This document shows positions 8,364 to 15,572 of a stretch of 64,000 nt of DNA, one piece after another. The DNA is from Hyphomonadaceae bacterium UBA7672 (lineage in GTDB: Bacteria; Pseudomonadota; Alphaproteobacteria; Caulobacterales; Hyphomonadaceae): positions 1-64,000 of the forward strand of contig DLHI01000022.1 in NCBI GenBank assembly GCA_002483135.1, in the 5' to 3' direction. The notes below the pieces were generated by a model. It saw only the letters and a program-made list of their open reading frames with translations, was not told the origin of the DNA and made no database searches. The position numbers were made by a program, and so were the translations under genes. The stretch's first letter is position 1. Every line of letters begins with the position of its first letter.

Positions 8364-9380
8364 ATGAAACGCCTCCCGGTTTCCCTGATCCTTGCAACGA
8401 GCCTCCTCGCGCTCTCCGCCTGCGGCGGTCCCTCTCCGGGCGGTCCCGGCGGCGGCGGCCCGGCCGTGCCCGGCGCCGGCATCGACCCCAAGTCGATCAA
8501 CACGCCTTACGCCGCCATCTCGGCCGGCAAGGTCGATATCGAGGGAGGCCTCGTCGATGTCGCCGCCCGCGCGCCCGGCATTGTCCGGGAAGTGCTGGTC
8601 CAGGAAGGCGACAAGGTCGTGGAAGGCCAGGTGCTCGCCCGCCAGGAAGACGACGACTCGCGCCTGTCGCGCAACCGCGTCGCCGCCCAGCTGAGCCAGG
8701 CCGAAGCCCAGCTCCCCATCCTCGAGGTCCAGCTCGACGCCGCCATCCGCGAGGAAGCGCGTCTCAAGCGCCTCACCGAATCCGACGCCGCCTCCATCCA
8801 GGCCTACGAACAGGCGCAGGACCGGACGCGCCAGCTCCAGGCCCAGGTCGAAGCCCAGCGCACGTCTATCGCGCTCGTTCGCGCGCAGCTGGCCGAAGCC
8901 AACTACCAGGTCGAACTCCACGTCATCCGCGCCCCGGCCGACGGCACCATCGTTCGCCGCTACGCCAACCCGGGCTCAGGCGCCTCCACCTTCAGCGTCA
9001 CCGCGATGTTCCAGCTCCAGCCCTCCGCCATGCGCATCGTCCGCGCTGAGGTCGAAGAGCGGTCGATCAATCAGGTGCAGGTCGGCCAGAAGGTCGAGAT
9101 CGTGCCGGAGTCCGACCAGAAATCGACCTACGCCGGCGAAGTCATCCGCATCGCCGGCGTCATGGGCGCCCGCAAGCTGCGCTCCGACGACCCCAGCGAG
9201 CGCGCCGACGAGCGCGTTGTCGAAGTCGTCGTCAACGCGGAAGCCGCTCCGGTCCTGGTCGGTCAGCGCGTGCTGGTGAAATTCCTCAAGGCCGGCGATT
9301 CCGCCCCAGCCGTCGCGCCCCCCGCCGCCGCGCCTGCCGAACCAACCGCGGCAACCGCGACGACAACCGCCGCGAACTAG
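8364..9380 (+). CDS. HlyD/DevB-family periplasmic adaptor, lipoprotein
   Basis: 338 residues. The N-terminus is a lipoprotein signal with Cys20 in LLALSACGG, so the adaptor is probably lipid-anchored in the inner membrane. After a Gly/Pro linker comes a biotinyl-lipoyl half (about 60-100), an alpha-helical hairpin rich in Glu/Gln/Arg (about 100-190), the second lipoyl half (VIRAPADGTIVRRY region) and a beta-barrel domain. An Ala/Pro/Thr-rich tail ends the protein. This is the adaptor of a tripartite efflux pump working with the two preceding genes. The cargo cannot be read from sequence. A large palindromic repeat (9412-9540) follows and may end the transcript. Confidence 0.88.
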   Translation: MKRLPVSLILATSLLALSACGGPSPGGPGGGGPAVPGAGIDPKSINTPYAAISAGKVDIEGGLVDVAARAPGIVREVLVQEGDKVVEGQVLARQEDDDSRLSRNRVAAQLSQAEAQLPILEVQLDAAIREEARLKRLTESDAASIQAYEQAQDRTRQLQAQVEAQRTSIALVRAQLAEANYQVELHVIRAPADGTIVRRYANPGSGASTFSVTAMFQLQPSAMRIVRAEVEERSINQVQVGQKVEIVPESDQKSTYAGEVIRIAGVMGARKLRSDDPSERADERVVEVVVNAEAAPVLVGQRVLVKFLKAGDSAPAVAPPAAAPAEPTAATATTTAAN

Positions 9381-9411
9381 GTCGCGGTCAAGCACGACCT
9401 CGCCTGCCGAT

Positions 9412-9540
9412 AGAGACCCCCACCTGTCCTCCCCCTTTCAGGGGGAGGAACCACGTTAAGAGAGCTCCCTCTCACATCGAAGGCCGGTGGCGCATCAAGG
9501 GTCCCTCCCCCTGAAAGGGGGAGGACAGGTGGGGGTCTCT
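9412..9540. repeat. palindromic repeat family 1, copy a (full)
   Basis: Long inverted repeat: an arm beginning AGAGACCCCCACCTGTCC at 9412 is mirrored by an arm ending GGACAGGTGGGGGTCTCT at 9540, around a ~50-base spacer. Each arm also contains its own small hairpin (TCCCCCTTTCAGGGGGA). Further copies lie at 17352-17474, 21691-21765 (half), 22213-22337 and 25586-25708. It sits between the exporter operon and feoA. Confidence 0.9.
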
Positions 9541-9618
9541 CTCCACGCGCACGACTCCCACGGCGACACTCCGTCCCGCCCCCCTCGAATCCCCTTGCCG
9601 TCCCCGGGAACCTTGGTA

Positions 9619-9635
9619 TTGAGAATTATTCTCAA
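9619..9635. promoter_or_regulatory. Fur box upstream of feoAB
   Basis: TTGAGAATTATTCTCAA is a perfect 8-1-8 palindrome. Its core TGAGAATTATTCTCA matches the 7-1-7 Fur consensus (TGATAATNATTATCA) at 12 of 14 defined positions. It ends 12 bases before the feoA ATG, so bound Fur would block transcription or initiation of the iron uptake operon. Confidence 0.85.
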
Positions 9636-9647
9636 ATCTGGGGCGAT

Positions 9648-9914
9648 ATGACCACCACACGCACCACGATCCGCATGGACACCCTGCGCCGCGGGAAAAC
9701 CGCGCGCGTCGCTGGCTTTGGCGAAGGCGATCCCCAGCTGATCGCCAAGCTGCGCGAGGTCGGCTTTGCCGAGGGCGACGAGGTGGAACTGCTGGCCAAA
9801 GGCTGGCTCGGCGGCGTGCCGCTGTCCTTCCGCCTCAACCGCACGATGATCGCCCTGCGCAAGGCCGAAGCCGCCCTGGTCCTGGTGGAGCAATCCCGGG
9901 AGCAGGCGAAGTGA
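9648..9914 (+). CDS. feoA: ferrous iron transport protein A
   Basis: 88 residues forming one small SH3-like FeoA domain (about 8-82), with the typical segment LREVGFAEGDEVEL and a C-terminal ALRKAEA motif. FeoA is a cytoplasmic protein that assists FeoB in Fe(II) uptake, probably by binding its cytosolic side. The stop overlaps the feoB GTG start by 4 bases, so the two are translationally coupled. A Fur box lies immediately upstream, implying iron repression. No feoC follows feoB, which is normal outside gammaproteobacteria. Confidence 0.93.
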   Translation: MTTTRTTIRMDTLRRGKTARVAGFGEGDPQLIAKLREVGFAEGDEVELLAKGWLGGVPLSFRLNRTMIALRKAEAALVLVEQSREQAK

Positions 9915-11749
9915 CCACCGCCAACATCCGCCTCGCGCTCGTCGGCGCCCCAAACAGCGGCAAGACCACGCTTTTCAATGGCTTGACCGGCGGTCTTGCC
10001 AAGACTGCGAACTACGCCGGCACCACGGTCGAGACCCGCGTTGGCCGTTTCGACACCCCCGGCGGCGCCAGCATCACGCTGGTCGATCTTCCCGGCATCT
10101 ATGGGCTCGAAGCGCGCTCGATCGACGAACGCGTCGCGGTTGAATCGATCCAGGGCAAGCGAGGCGAGCCCGCGCCCGACGCCCTCATCCTCGTCGCCGA
10201 CGCCGCCAACCTGCGCACCCACCTGCACACCATCCTGCAGATGAAGTCGCTGGGCCTGCCGGTCATCGTCGCGCTCAACATGATCGATCTTGCCGAACGC
10301 GACGGCGTGAAGATCGACATCCCCAAACTCTCGGCCCTGCTCGGCGCTCCCGTCGTCGCCACCCGCGCCACTCGCAAGGCCGGCCGCGAGGGCCTGATTG
10401 CAGAGATCGACGCCGTCCTCGCCACGGCAAAACCCGCCTCCGCGCACGAACCGATCCATGATCTCCGCGCTCTTCAACGCGAGGCCCGCCGCATCGCCTC
10501 CGAGACCATCACCGAGCCGGCGATGAACCACTTCACGCGCCGCCTCGACGCCGTGCTGCTCAACCCGGTCGCCGGCCTGCTTATCCTGTTCGGCGTGCTG
10601 TTCGTGATGTTCCAGGCCGTGTTCGCCTGGGCGACGCCCCTGATGGACGGCATCGAGGCCGGCGTCGCCTGGGTCGGAGACATGGCCGGGGCAGGGATCC
10701 AGAACGAGCTCCTGCGTTCCCTCGTGGTCGACGGCATGATCGCCGGCGTCGGCGCGGTCATCGTCTTCCTGCCGCAGATCGTGATCCTGTTCGCCTTCAT
10801 CCTCTTCCTCGAAGCCTCGGGCTACATGGCCCGCGCGGCCTTCCTGATGGACGAACTCATGCTGCGCGTCGGCCTCAACGGCCGCGCCTTCATCCCGCTG
10901 CTGTCCAGCTTCGCCTGCGCCATCCCCGGCATCATGGCCGCCCGCACCATCGACAACGAGCGCGATCGCCTCACCACCATCATGGTCGCCCCGCTGATGA
11001 CCTGCTCGGCCCGCCTGCCGGTCTACACCCTGCTGATCGCCGCCTTCATCCCGGAAGGTCTCGTCGGCCCGTTCAACATGCAGGGTCTCGTCCTGTTCGC
11101 GCTCTACATGGCCGGCATCGTCAGCGCGATCGGCGTCGCCTTCCTCCTGAAACGCACCGCCACCAAAGGCGCCACCCAGCCGCTGGTGATGGAACTCCCC
11201 ACCTACAAGCTGCCGGTCGCCCGCGACTACTTCCTCGGCCTGATCGAGAAGGCGATGGCCTTCCTCAAGCGCGCCGGCACCATCATCTTCGCCACCTCGG
11301 TCCTGCTCTGGTTCCTGGTCACCTTCCCGCAAACGCCCGAAGGAACCGCGCCCGAACTGGCGAACAGCTTCGCAGGCATGATCGGCAACGTCCTGATGCC
11401 GCTGTTCGGCCCCACCGGCTTCAACCTCGCCATGGTCATCGCGCTGGTGCCCGGCATGGCCGCCCGCGAAGTCGCCGTTGGCGGTCTCGCCACCATCTAC
11501 GCCGTCTCCGGCGGGGAAGAGAACGAAGCCGGCGTCCTCGCCGCCCTCCAGGCCGACTGGTCCATCGCCATGGCGCTGGCTTTCCTCGCCTGGTACGTCT
11601 ACGCGCCGCAATGCTTCGCAACGCTGGCCACCGTGAGACGCGAGACCAACTCCTGGAAATGGACGGGCTTCATGTTCGTCTACCTCGTCGGGTTGGCTTA
11701 CCTCGCCGCGACTCTAACCTTCCAGATCACCAGCGCGGCCGGGCTGTAG
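9911..11749 (+). CDS. feoB: ferrous iron transporter B (Fe2+ permease with GTPase domain)
   Basis: 612 residues from a GTG overlapping the feoA stop. N-terminal G domain: G1 GAPNSGKT (12-19), G2 near T38/T39, G3 DLPG (59-62), G4 NMID (123-126), the FeoB-type variant of NKxD. A short GDI region follows, then a membrane domain from about residue 210 with two Gate motifs, including LSSFACAIPGIMAART and the related segment LVPGMAAREV. It transports Fe(II) across the inner membrane. It is shorter than E. coli FeoB (773) but within the range of the compact form. Controlled with feoA by the Fur box at 9619-9635. Confidence 0.95.
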   Translation: MTTANIRLALVGAPNSGKTTLFNGLTGGLAKTANYAGTTVETRVGRFDTPGGASITLVDLPGIYGLEARSIDERVAVESIQGKRGEPAPDALILVADAANLRTHLHTILQMKSLGLPVIVALNMIDLAERDGVKIDIPKLSALLGAPVVATRATRKAGREGLIAEIDAVLATAKPASAHEPIHDLRALQREARRIASETITEPAMNHFTRRLDAVLLNPVAGLLILFGVLFVMFQAVFAWATPLMDGIEAGVAWVGDMAGAGIQNELLRSLVVDGMIAGVGAVIVFLPQIVILFAFILFLEASGYMARAAFLMDELMLRVGLNGRAFIPLLSSFACAIPGIMAARTIDNERDRLTTIMVAPLMTCSARLPVYTLLIAAFIPEGLVGPFNMQGLVLFALYMAGIVSAIGVAFLLKRTATKGATQPLVMELPTYKLPVARDYFLGLIEKAMAFLKRAGTIIFATSVLLWFLVTFPQTPEGTAPELANSFAGMIGNVLMPLFGPTGFNLAMVIALVPGMAAREVAVGGLATIYAVSGGEENEAGVLAALQADWSIAMALAFLAWYVYAPQCFATLATVRRETNSWKWTGFMFVYLVGLAYLAATLTFQITSAAGL

Positions 11750-11804
11750 AACGGCACGCGTTATTCGTCGTAGGCTGCATGCCATCTGACGAAAGGCGCA
11801 TGCA

Positions 11805-12584
11805 GTGAACTACCACGTCTATCTCGACGAAAGCGGAACGCACAAAGGTTCCGAGCTGCTAACCCTCGCGGGATATGTATTCGAGGAGCGGCAGGCGAGA
11901 CTGTTTTCGCGCGACTGGGCTATTGAATTGTCGCGCTTTGGGTTGCGCTTCGCTCACATGACTGACTGCGCGGTTGGTCAGGGGGAATACAAGAAGCTCT
12001 CACTCAAGCACAGGGTCGACTCAGAAAAAGCGCTGATCCGCCTGATCAAAAAGAGGAGCTTGGTTGGGATCGCTGTATCGGTGGATGAGCAAGCGTTTCA
12101 ACGAGCCATGTATGGTTCGCCGTATCCACATTCCGCCTACACTTTGTTACTTCTAATCGCTGTCGACAAAATCGCCAAATACGTGAAGCAAATACGACCT
12201 GAGGCCCAGATCTCTTACTTCTTCGAGTCAGGCCACGCCAAATCAAAAGAAGCGAACGAATACATGGCTGCCGTTCCCGTGTTGGGGCTGCGGGAAGAAT
12301 ACGGGTACTGGCGGCACGCCTTCGTCAACAAGACGTCTGCGTTGCCGTTGCAAGCGGCAGATATGCTTGCTTGGCAGCATCGCCACTATCACGTTCGCTG
12401 TCTAAAGGGGCACTACAAGGTTAGAGCTGACTACGCTGCGCTTATGAGGGACGACGACTTTGAGTCCGTCATCGAAGATCGACACTTGCTTGCTCTCCGG
12501 AAGATGTACTCCATTGTCGGTACTCACCCCGGGCTAGCAAACGTTCCGTCGCTTATGTCGGAACTCGATATGCTGGGGCTATAG
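11805..12584 (+). CDS. DUF3800 domain-containing protein
   Basis: 259 residues from a GTG with AAAGG upstream. The N-terminal YLDESGTH (residues 6-13) and the C-terminal PLQAADMLAW are the two signature motifs of DUF3800, an RNase H-like fold with conserved acidic residues. Biochemical role is not established; these genes are common in mobile and defence-associated DNA. Base composition is visibly lower in GC than the flanking feoB and YdeI-like genes, and rarer codons (AGG, TTA, ATA) appear, suggesting transfer. It stands alone on the strand, 55 bases after feoB, and 28 bases before the next gene. Confidence 0.8.
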   Translation: MNYHVYLDESGTHKGSELLTLAGYVFEERQARLFSRDWAIELSRFGLRFAHMTDCAVGQGEYKKLSLKHRVDSEKALIRLIKKRSLVGIAVSVDEQAFQRAMYGSPYPHSAYTLLLLIAVDKIAKYVKQIRPEAQISYFFESGHAKSKEANEYMAAVPVLGLREEYGYWRHAFVNKTSALPLQAADMLAWQHRHYHVRCLKGHYKVRADYAALMRDDDFESVIEDRHLLALRKMYSIVGTHPGLANVPSLMSELDMLGL

Positions 12585-12612
12585 TGCGGACCACCAACCC
12601 GGGGAGCCCCAC

Positions 12613-13068
12613 ATGCCCAAATTCAGGATCACCCTCAGCAAGGCCGAGGCGATGGACGCCATGGGTATCGAGGTCCCGCCGGCCGTCGTCGAAAAACTCG
12701 GGCAGGGCAAGCGGCCCAAGGTCACGGTCACCCTCAAGGGCTACACCTACCGCTCCACCGTCGCGGTGATGGGCGGCAAGTACCTGCTGCCGCTCGCCAA
12801 GGTCCACCGCGAGGCCGCCGGCGTGAAGGACACGCCCGAAAAGGTCGAGGTCACGCTGGAACTCGACACCGCCCCGCGCGAGGTAGACGTCCCGAAGGAT
12901 TTCGCCGCCGCCCTGAAGAAGGCCGGCCTCCGCGCAGCCTTCGACGCGCTCGCCTTCACCCACCGCAAGGAACACGTCCGCGCCATCGAGGAAGCCAAAG
13001 CTCCCGAAACCCGCTTGCGGCGCATCGAGAAAGCCGTGGCGATGGTGGCGGAGAAGGCGAAGAAATAA
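12613..13068 (+). CDS. YdeI/OmpD-associated family protein (DUF1905-type)
   Basis: 151 residues, strongly basic in its second half. The N-terminal ~90 residues fit the DUF1905 beta domain (VTVTLKGYTYRSTVAVMGGKY and KVEVTLELD regions). The rest resembles the OmdA/YdeI helical tail: PKDFAAALKKAG followed by FTHRKEHVRAIEEAK and TRLRRIEK. Function of the family is poorly known; YdeI of enterobacteria has been tied to stress or peptide resistance. The ATG follows CGGGGAG. It is a single-gene unit; a palindromic repeat lies downstream at 13127-13231. Confidence 0.75.
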   Translation: MPKFRITLSKAEAMDAMGIEVPPAVVEKLGQGKRPKVTVTLKGYTYRSTVAVMGGKYLLPLAKVHREAAGVKDTPEKVEVTLELDTAPREVDVPKDFAAALKKAGLRAAFDALAFTHRKEHVRAIEEAKAPETRLRRIEKAVAMVAEKAKK

Positions 13069-13126
13069 GCGCACACCTTTAGGTTGCGACGCTCGCCGCA
13101 ACCCTCTGACTCTCAACGCTCTCAAC

Positions 13127-13231
13127 TTGTCATCCCGGAAATCGCGCAGCGATTGTCCGGGACCCATTCTTCCACCCCGAGAGCCTCACGATGGGTCCCG
13201 GCTCTCCGCGTCCCCGCGGCCGGGATAACAA
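13127..13231. repeat. palindromic repeat family 2, copy a
   Basis: TTGTCATCCCGG at the left end is mirrored, imperfectly, by CCGGGATAACAA at the right. Inside, a second symmetric pair GGGACCCATTC / ATGGGTCCCGG is present. Copy b lies at 14709-14811 with the same order of blocks. Confidence 0.8.
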
Positions 13232-13359
13232 CCTTAGGTAGACGAGCAGCTTTCGCGCTCCACCAATGCCCACCATCCACCCACGACAGAATTTGTGATC
13301 GTCCTCGCCGCATACGAGAGTCGACTCGTCTTCCTGCGCATGCTTCCTATTTCTTCAGC

Positions 13360-13554
13360 ATGGGCCAACACGACACCCGCACGCAAACCCTCGACATGCT
13401 CCGCGAACGACGCGAGCGGCTGGCGACTGAACTCGCCTCGCTGGAACCTGTCCCACCTGCCCAGGGCGGCCTGTCCGCTCGCGAGCTGGTGATCTGGCGC
13501 AACCGCCTCGCCGAACTCGACGCCCGTATCGAGCAGTACAGCGAAGCACGCTGA
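13360..13554 (+). CDS. small hypothetical protein, 64 residues
   Basis: A short frame starting MGQHDTRTQTLD. It is dominated by charged residues in heptad-like spacing (LRERRERLATELASLE, then RNRLAELDARIEQY), suggesting two short helices that could form a coiled coil. No domain is recognised. No strong Shine-Dalgarno is visible (TTTCTTCAGC precedes the ATG). The reading frame has the GC-rich third positions of real genes here. It lies between repeat family 2 copy a and the converging GlxA-type regulator gene. Confidence 0.45.
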   Translation: MGQHDTRTQTLDMLRERRERLATELASLEPVPPAQGGLSARELVIWRNRLAELDARIEQYSEAR

Positions 13555-13635
13555 GGGGAAGCAGAGCCGGATCGCCGGAGGAGGAACGCCGAGGCGTTCC
13601 ACCGCAGGCGTGAATCCGTCTCTGAAACAAGGAAT

Positions 13636-14598
13636 CTACACCCGCGCCAGCCGGCGCAACGCCTGCGGCGGTTGTCCGAAGGCGCGCACGAACGCCCGTC
13701 GCATCCGCTCCGGATCGCCAAAACCCACATCCCGCGCCACGCCTTCAATCGGCTCGGCCGAATGCTCGACGCGCTCCCGCGCCGCCTCCAGCCGCAGCCG
13801 CTCTACCGCCTTGGCCGGCGTAACCCCGGTTTCCGCCGTGAAGGCCCGCGCAAAGTTCCGCGCGCTCATGTTGGATTGCGCCGCCAGCGCCTCCACCGTC
13901 AGTTCCTCGTCCAGCCGCTCGCGCGCCCAGCCGAGCAGCCCGGTGAACCGCCCCTCCGTCCGCTCGATGTCCAGCAGCGCCGAAAACTGCGACTGCCCGC
14001 CCGGCCGCCGGTGATAGACCACCAGCTCCTGCGCCGATTTCCGCGCGACTTCCTCGCCCAGATCGTCCGCGATCAGCGCCAGCGCCAGGTCGATCCCCGC
14101 CGTGATCCCCGCCGAAGTCCAGATCTTCCCGTCGCGCGTGTAGATCCGGTCAGGCTCAAGACAGGCCGAGGGGTACCGCTTCTGGAAGTCAGGCGTCCGG
14201 CGCCAGTGCGTCGTGCATCGTTTGCCGTCCAGCACGCCTGCCTGCGCAAGGACGTAAGCTCCTGAACACACCGACGCCACGCGCCGCGCCGACTTCACCG
14301 CCGCCCGCACGAACGCCTGCACGCGCTCATCCAGCATCACTGTCCGCGTGCCCCAGCCGCCCGCGATCACCAGCGTGTCGTAGGTCGGCTTCGCCGGCAT
14401 CGCCTCCGCCAGCATGATCGCGCCCGAGGATGACCGCACCGGCCCCGCAACCGGCGCGATGATCTCGAGCGAATAGGGCGGCGGCTTCATTCCCCGCATC
14501 GGCATCTCGAACGCCGAAATCGGCCCCGCCGCATCCAGCAGCTGGAAATCCTCGAAGATCAGAACGCCGATTGTGCGTGGCTTCAGCCGGCGGGACAT
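13636..14598 (-). CDS. GlxA-type transcriptional regulator (DJ-1/PfpI domain + AraC HTH)
   Basis: 320 residues. The N-terminal DJ-1/PfpI amidotransferase-like domain (about 8-175) has the nucleophile-elbow cysteine C111 (ASVCSGAYVLA). The C-terminal AraC/XylS DNA-binding domain (about 215-315) shows both helix-turn-helix motifs (LAAQSNMSARNFARAF and DVGFGDPERMRRAF). GlxA-type regulators usually activate nearby operons. The gene points away from a DJ-1/PfpI gene (14845-15534) across a 246-base divergent gap, so that gene is its likely target. The inducer is unknown. Length and domain order are normal. Confidence 0.9.
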   Translation of the reverse strand: MSRRLKPRTIGVLIFEDFQLLDAAGPISAFEMPMRGMKPPPYSLEIIAPVAGPVRSSSGAIMLAEAMPAKPTYDTLVIAGGWGTRTVMLDERVQAFVRAAVKSARRVASVCSGAYVLAQAGVLDGKRCTTHWRRTPDFQKRYPSACLEPDRIYTRDGKIWTSAGITAGIDLALALIADDLGEEVARKSAQELVVYHRRPGGQSQFSALLDIERTEGRFTGLLGWARERLDEELTVEALAAQSNMSARNFARAFTAETGVTPAKAVERLRLEAARERVEHSAEPIEGVARDVGFGDPERMRRAFVRAFGQPPQALRRLARV

Positions 14599-14708
14599 GA
14601 AACAGCCTCTGGCAGAAAAAGCGGGAACAATGTCATTTCCGCCAGACCCTATGTCTGGCAGTTTGCTCCCGTCAAGACGAGCTTCCTCCCCATCTCGTCC
14701 TGCCCGCG

Positions 14709-14811
14709 CTTGTCATCCCGGAAGCGCGCAGCGCTATCCGGGACCCATTCATCCGCCTCGACTCTGGCGCGATGGGTCCCGGGTCTCGCTACGCTCGCCC
14801 GGGATGACAAG
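14709..14811. repeat. palindromic repeat family 2, copy b
   Basis: CTTGTCATCCCGG at the left end and CCGGGATGACAAG at the right are near-perfect inverse copies. GGGACCCATTC and GATGGGTCCCGGG form a second inner pair. It occupies the divergent promoter gap between the GlxA-type regulator and the DJ-1/PfpI gene. Confidence 0.85.
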
Positions 14812-14844
14812 CCGAGCCACGCCTCTCGAGGACGGACCACGCCC

Positions 14845-15534
14845 ATGACCACTCCCGCCTTCACCACCGTCTTCGCGATCTGGCCTGGCATGACGCATCT
14901 GGATTTCACCGGTCCGCATCAGGTGCTCAGCCGATTGCCCAACGCGCACACGATCGTGGCCAGTCCCGCTGGCGGGAACGTCCCCGGCGATGGTCTCGTC
15001 TTCGCAGACACAGTGAGGATCGCAGACGTCAGAAGCTGCGACCTCATCTGCGTCCCCGGCGGCGTCGGCGCGACGCAGGTGGCGCAGGACACGGACTTCA
15101 CCGGCCACATCCGCCGGCTCGGCCTTGGCGCGCGCTACATCACATCGGTCTGCACCGGCTCGCTCATCCTCGGCGCCGCCGGCTTGCTGAAGGGCAGGCG
15201 CGCCGCCTGCCACTGGGCGTGGGCAGACCTGCTCGCGCTCTTCGGCGCCACCCACGATCCCGCCCGCGTAGCGCGCGACGGCAACATCATCACCGGCGGC
15301 GGCGTCACCGCCGGCATCGACTTCGCCTTCACCGTCCTCGCCGAAATCGCCGGCGAAGACTTCGCGAAAACAGTCCAGCTCGGCCTCGAATACGCCCCCG
15401 CACCGCCCTTCAACAGCGGTCATCCGTCGACAGCATCAGCCGAAATCCGCGCGCGCTTCGAAAGCATCCGCGCGAAGATGATGGAGCAACGGACGCAAGA
15501 GGCGCAGCGGGCGGCGGCGGTTATGTTGGGCTAG
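14845..15534 (+). CDS. DJ-1/PfpI family protein, isonitrile hydratase-like
   Basis: 229 residues from an ATG with GAGGACGGA upstream; a longer in-frame reading back to 14710 only runs through repeat DNA and is rejected. The DJ-1/PfpI fold spans nearly the whole protein. D20 (MTHLDFTGP), C103 and T104 (SVCTGSLILG) correspond to the catalytic Asp/Cys/Thr set of Pseudomonas isonitrile hydratase InhA. The segment LLKGRRAACHWAW is also characteristic of this subfamily. Actual substrate is unproven; other members are amidases or chaperone-like. It is divergently oriented to a GlxA-type regulator that may control it. Confidence 0.85.
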   Translation: MTTPAFTTVFAIWPGMTHLDFTGPHQVLSRLPNAHTIVASPAGGNVPGDGLVFADTVRIADVRSCDLICVPGGVGATQVAQDTDFTGHIRRLGLGARYITSVCTGSLILGAAGLLKGRRAACHWAWADLLALFGATHDPARVARDGNIITGGGVTAGIDFAFTVLAEIAGEDFAKTVQLGLEYAPAPPFNSGHPSTASAEIRARFESIRAKMMEQRTQEAQRAAAVMLG

Positions 15535-15572
15535 AACGCCTGCCGCGACAGACCCCCGCTCTCGCACGCCTC

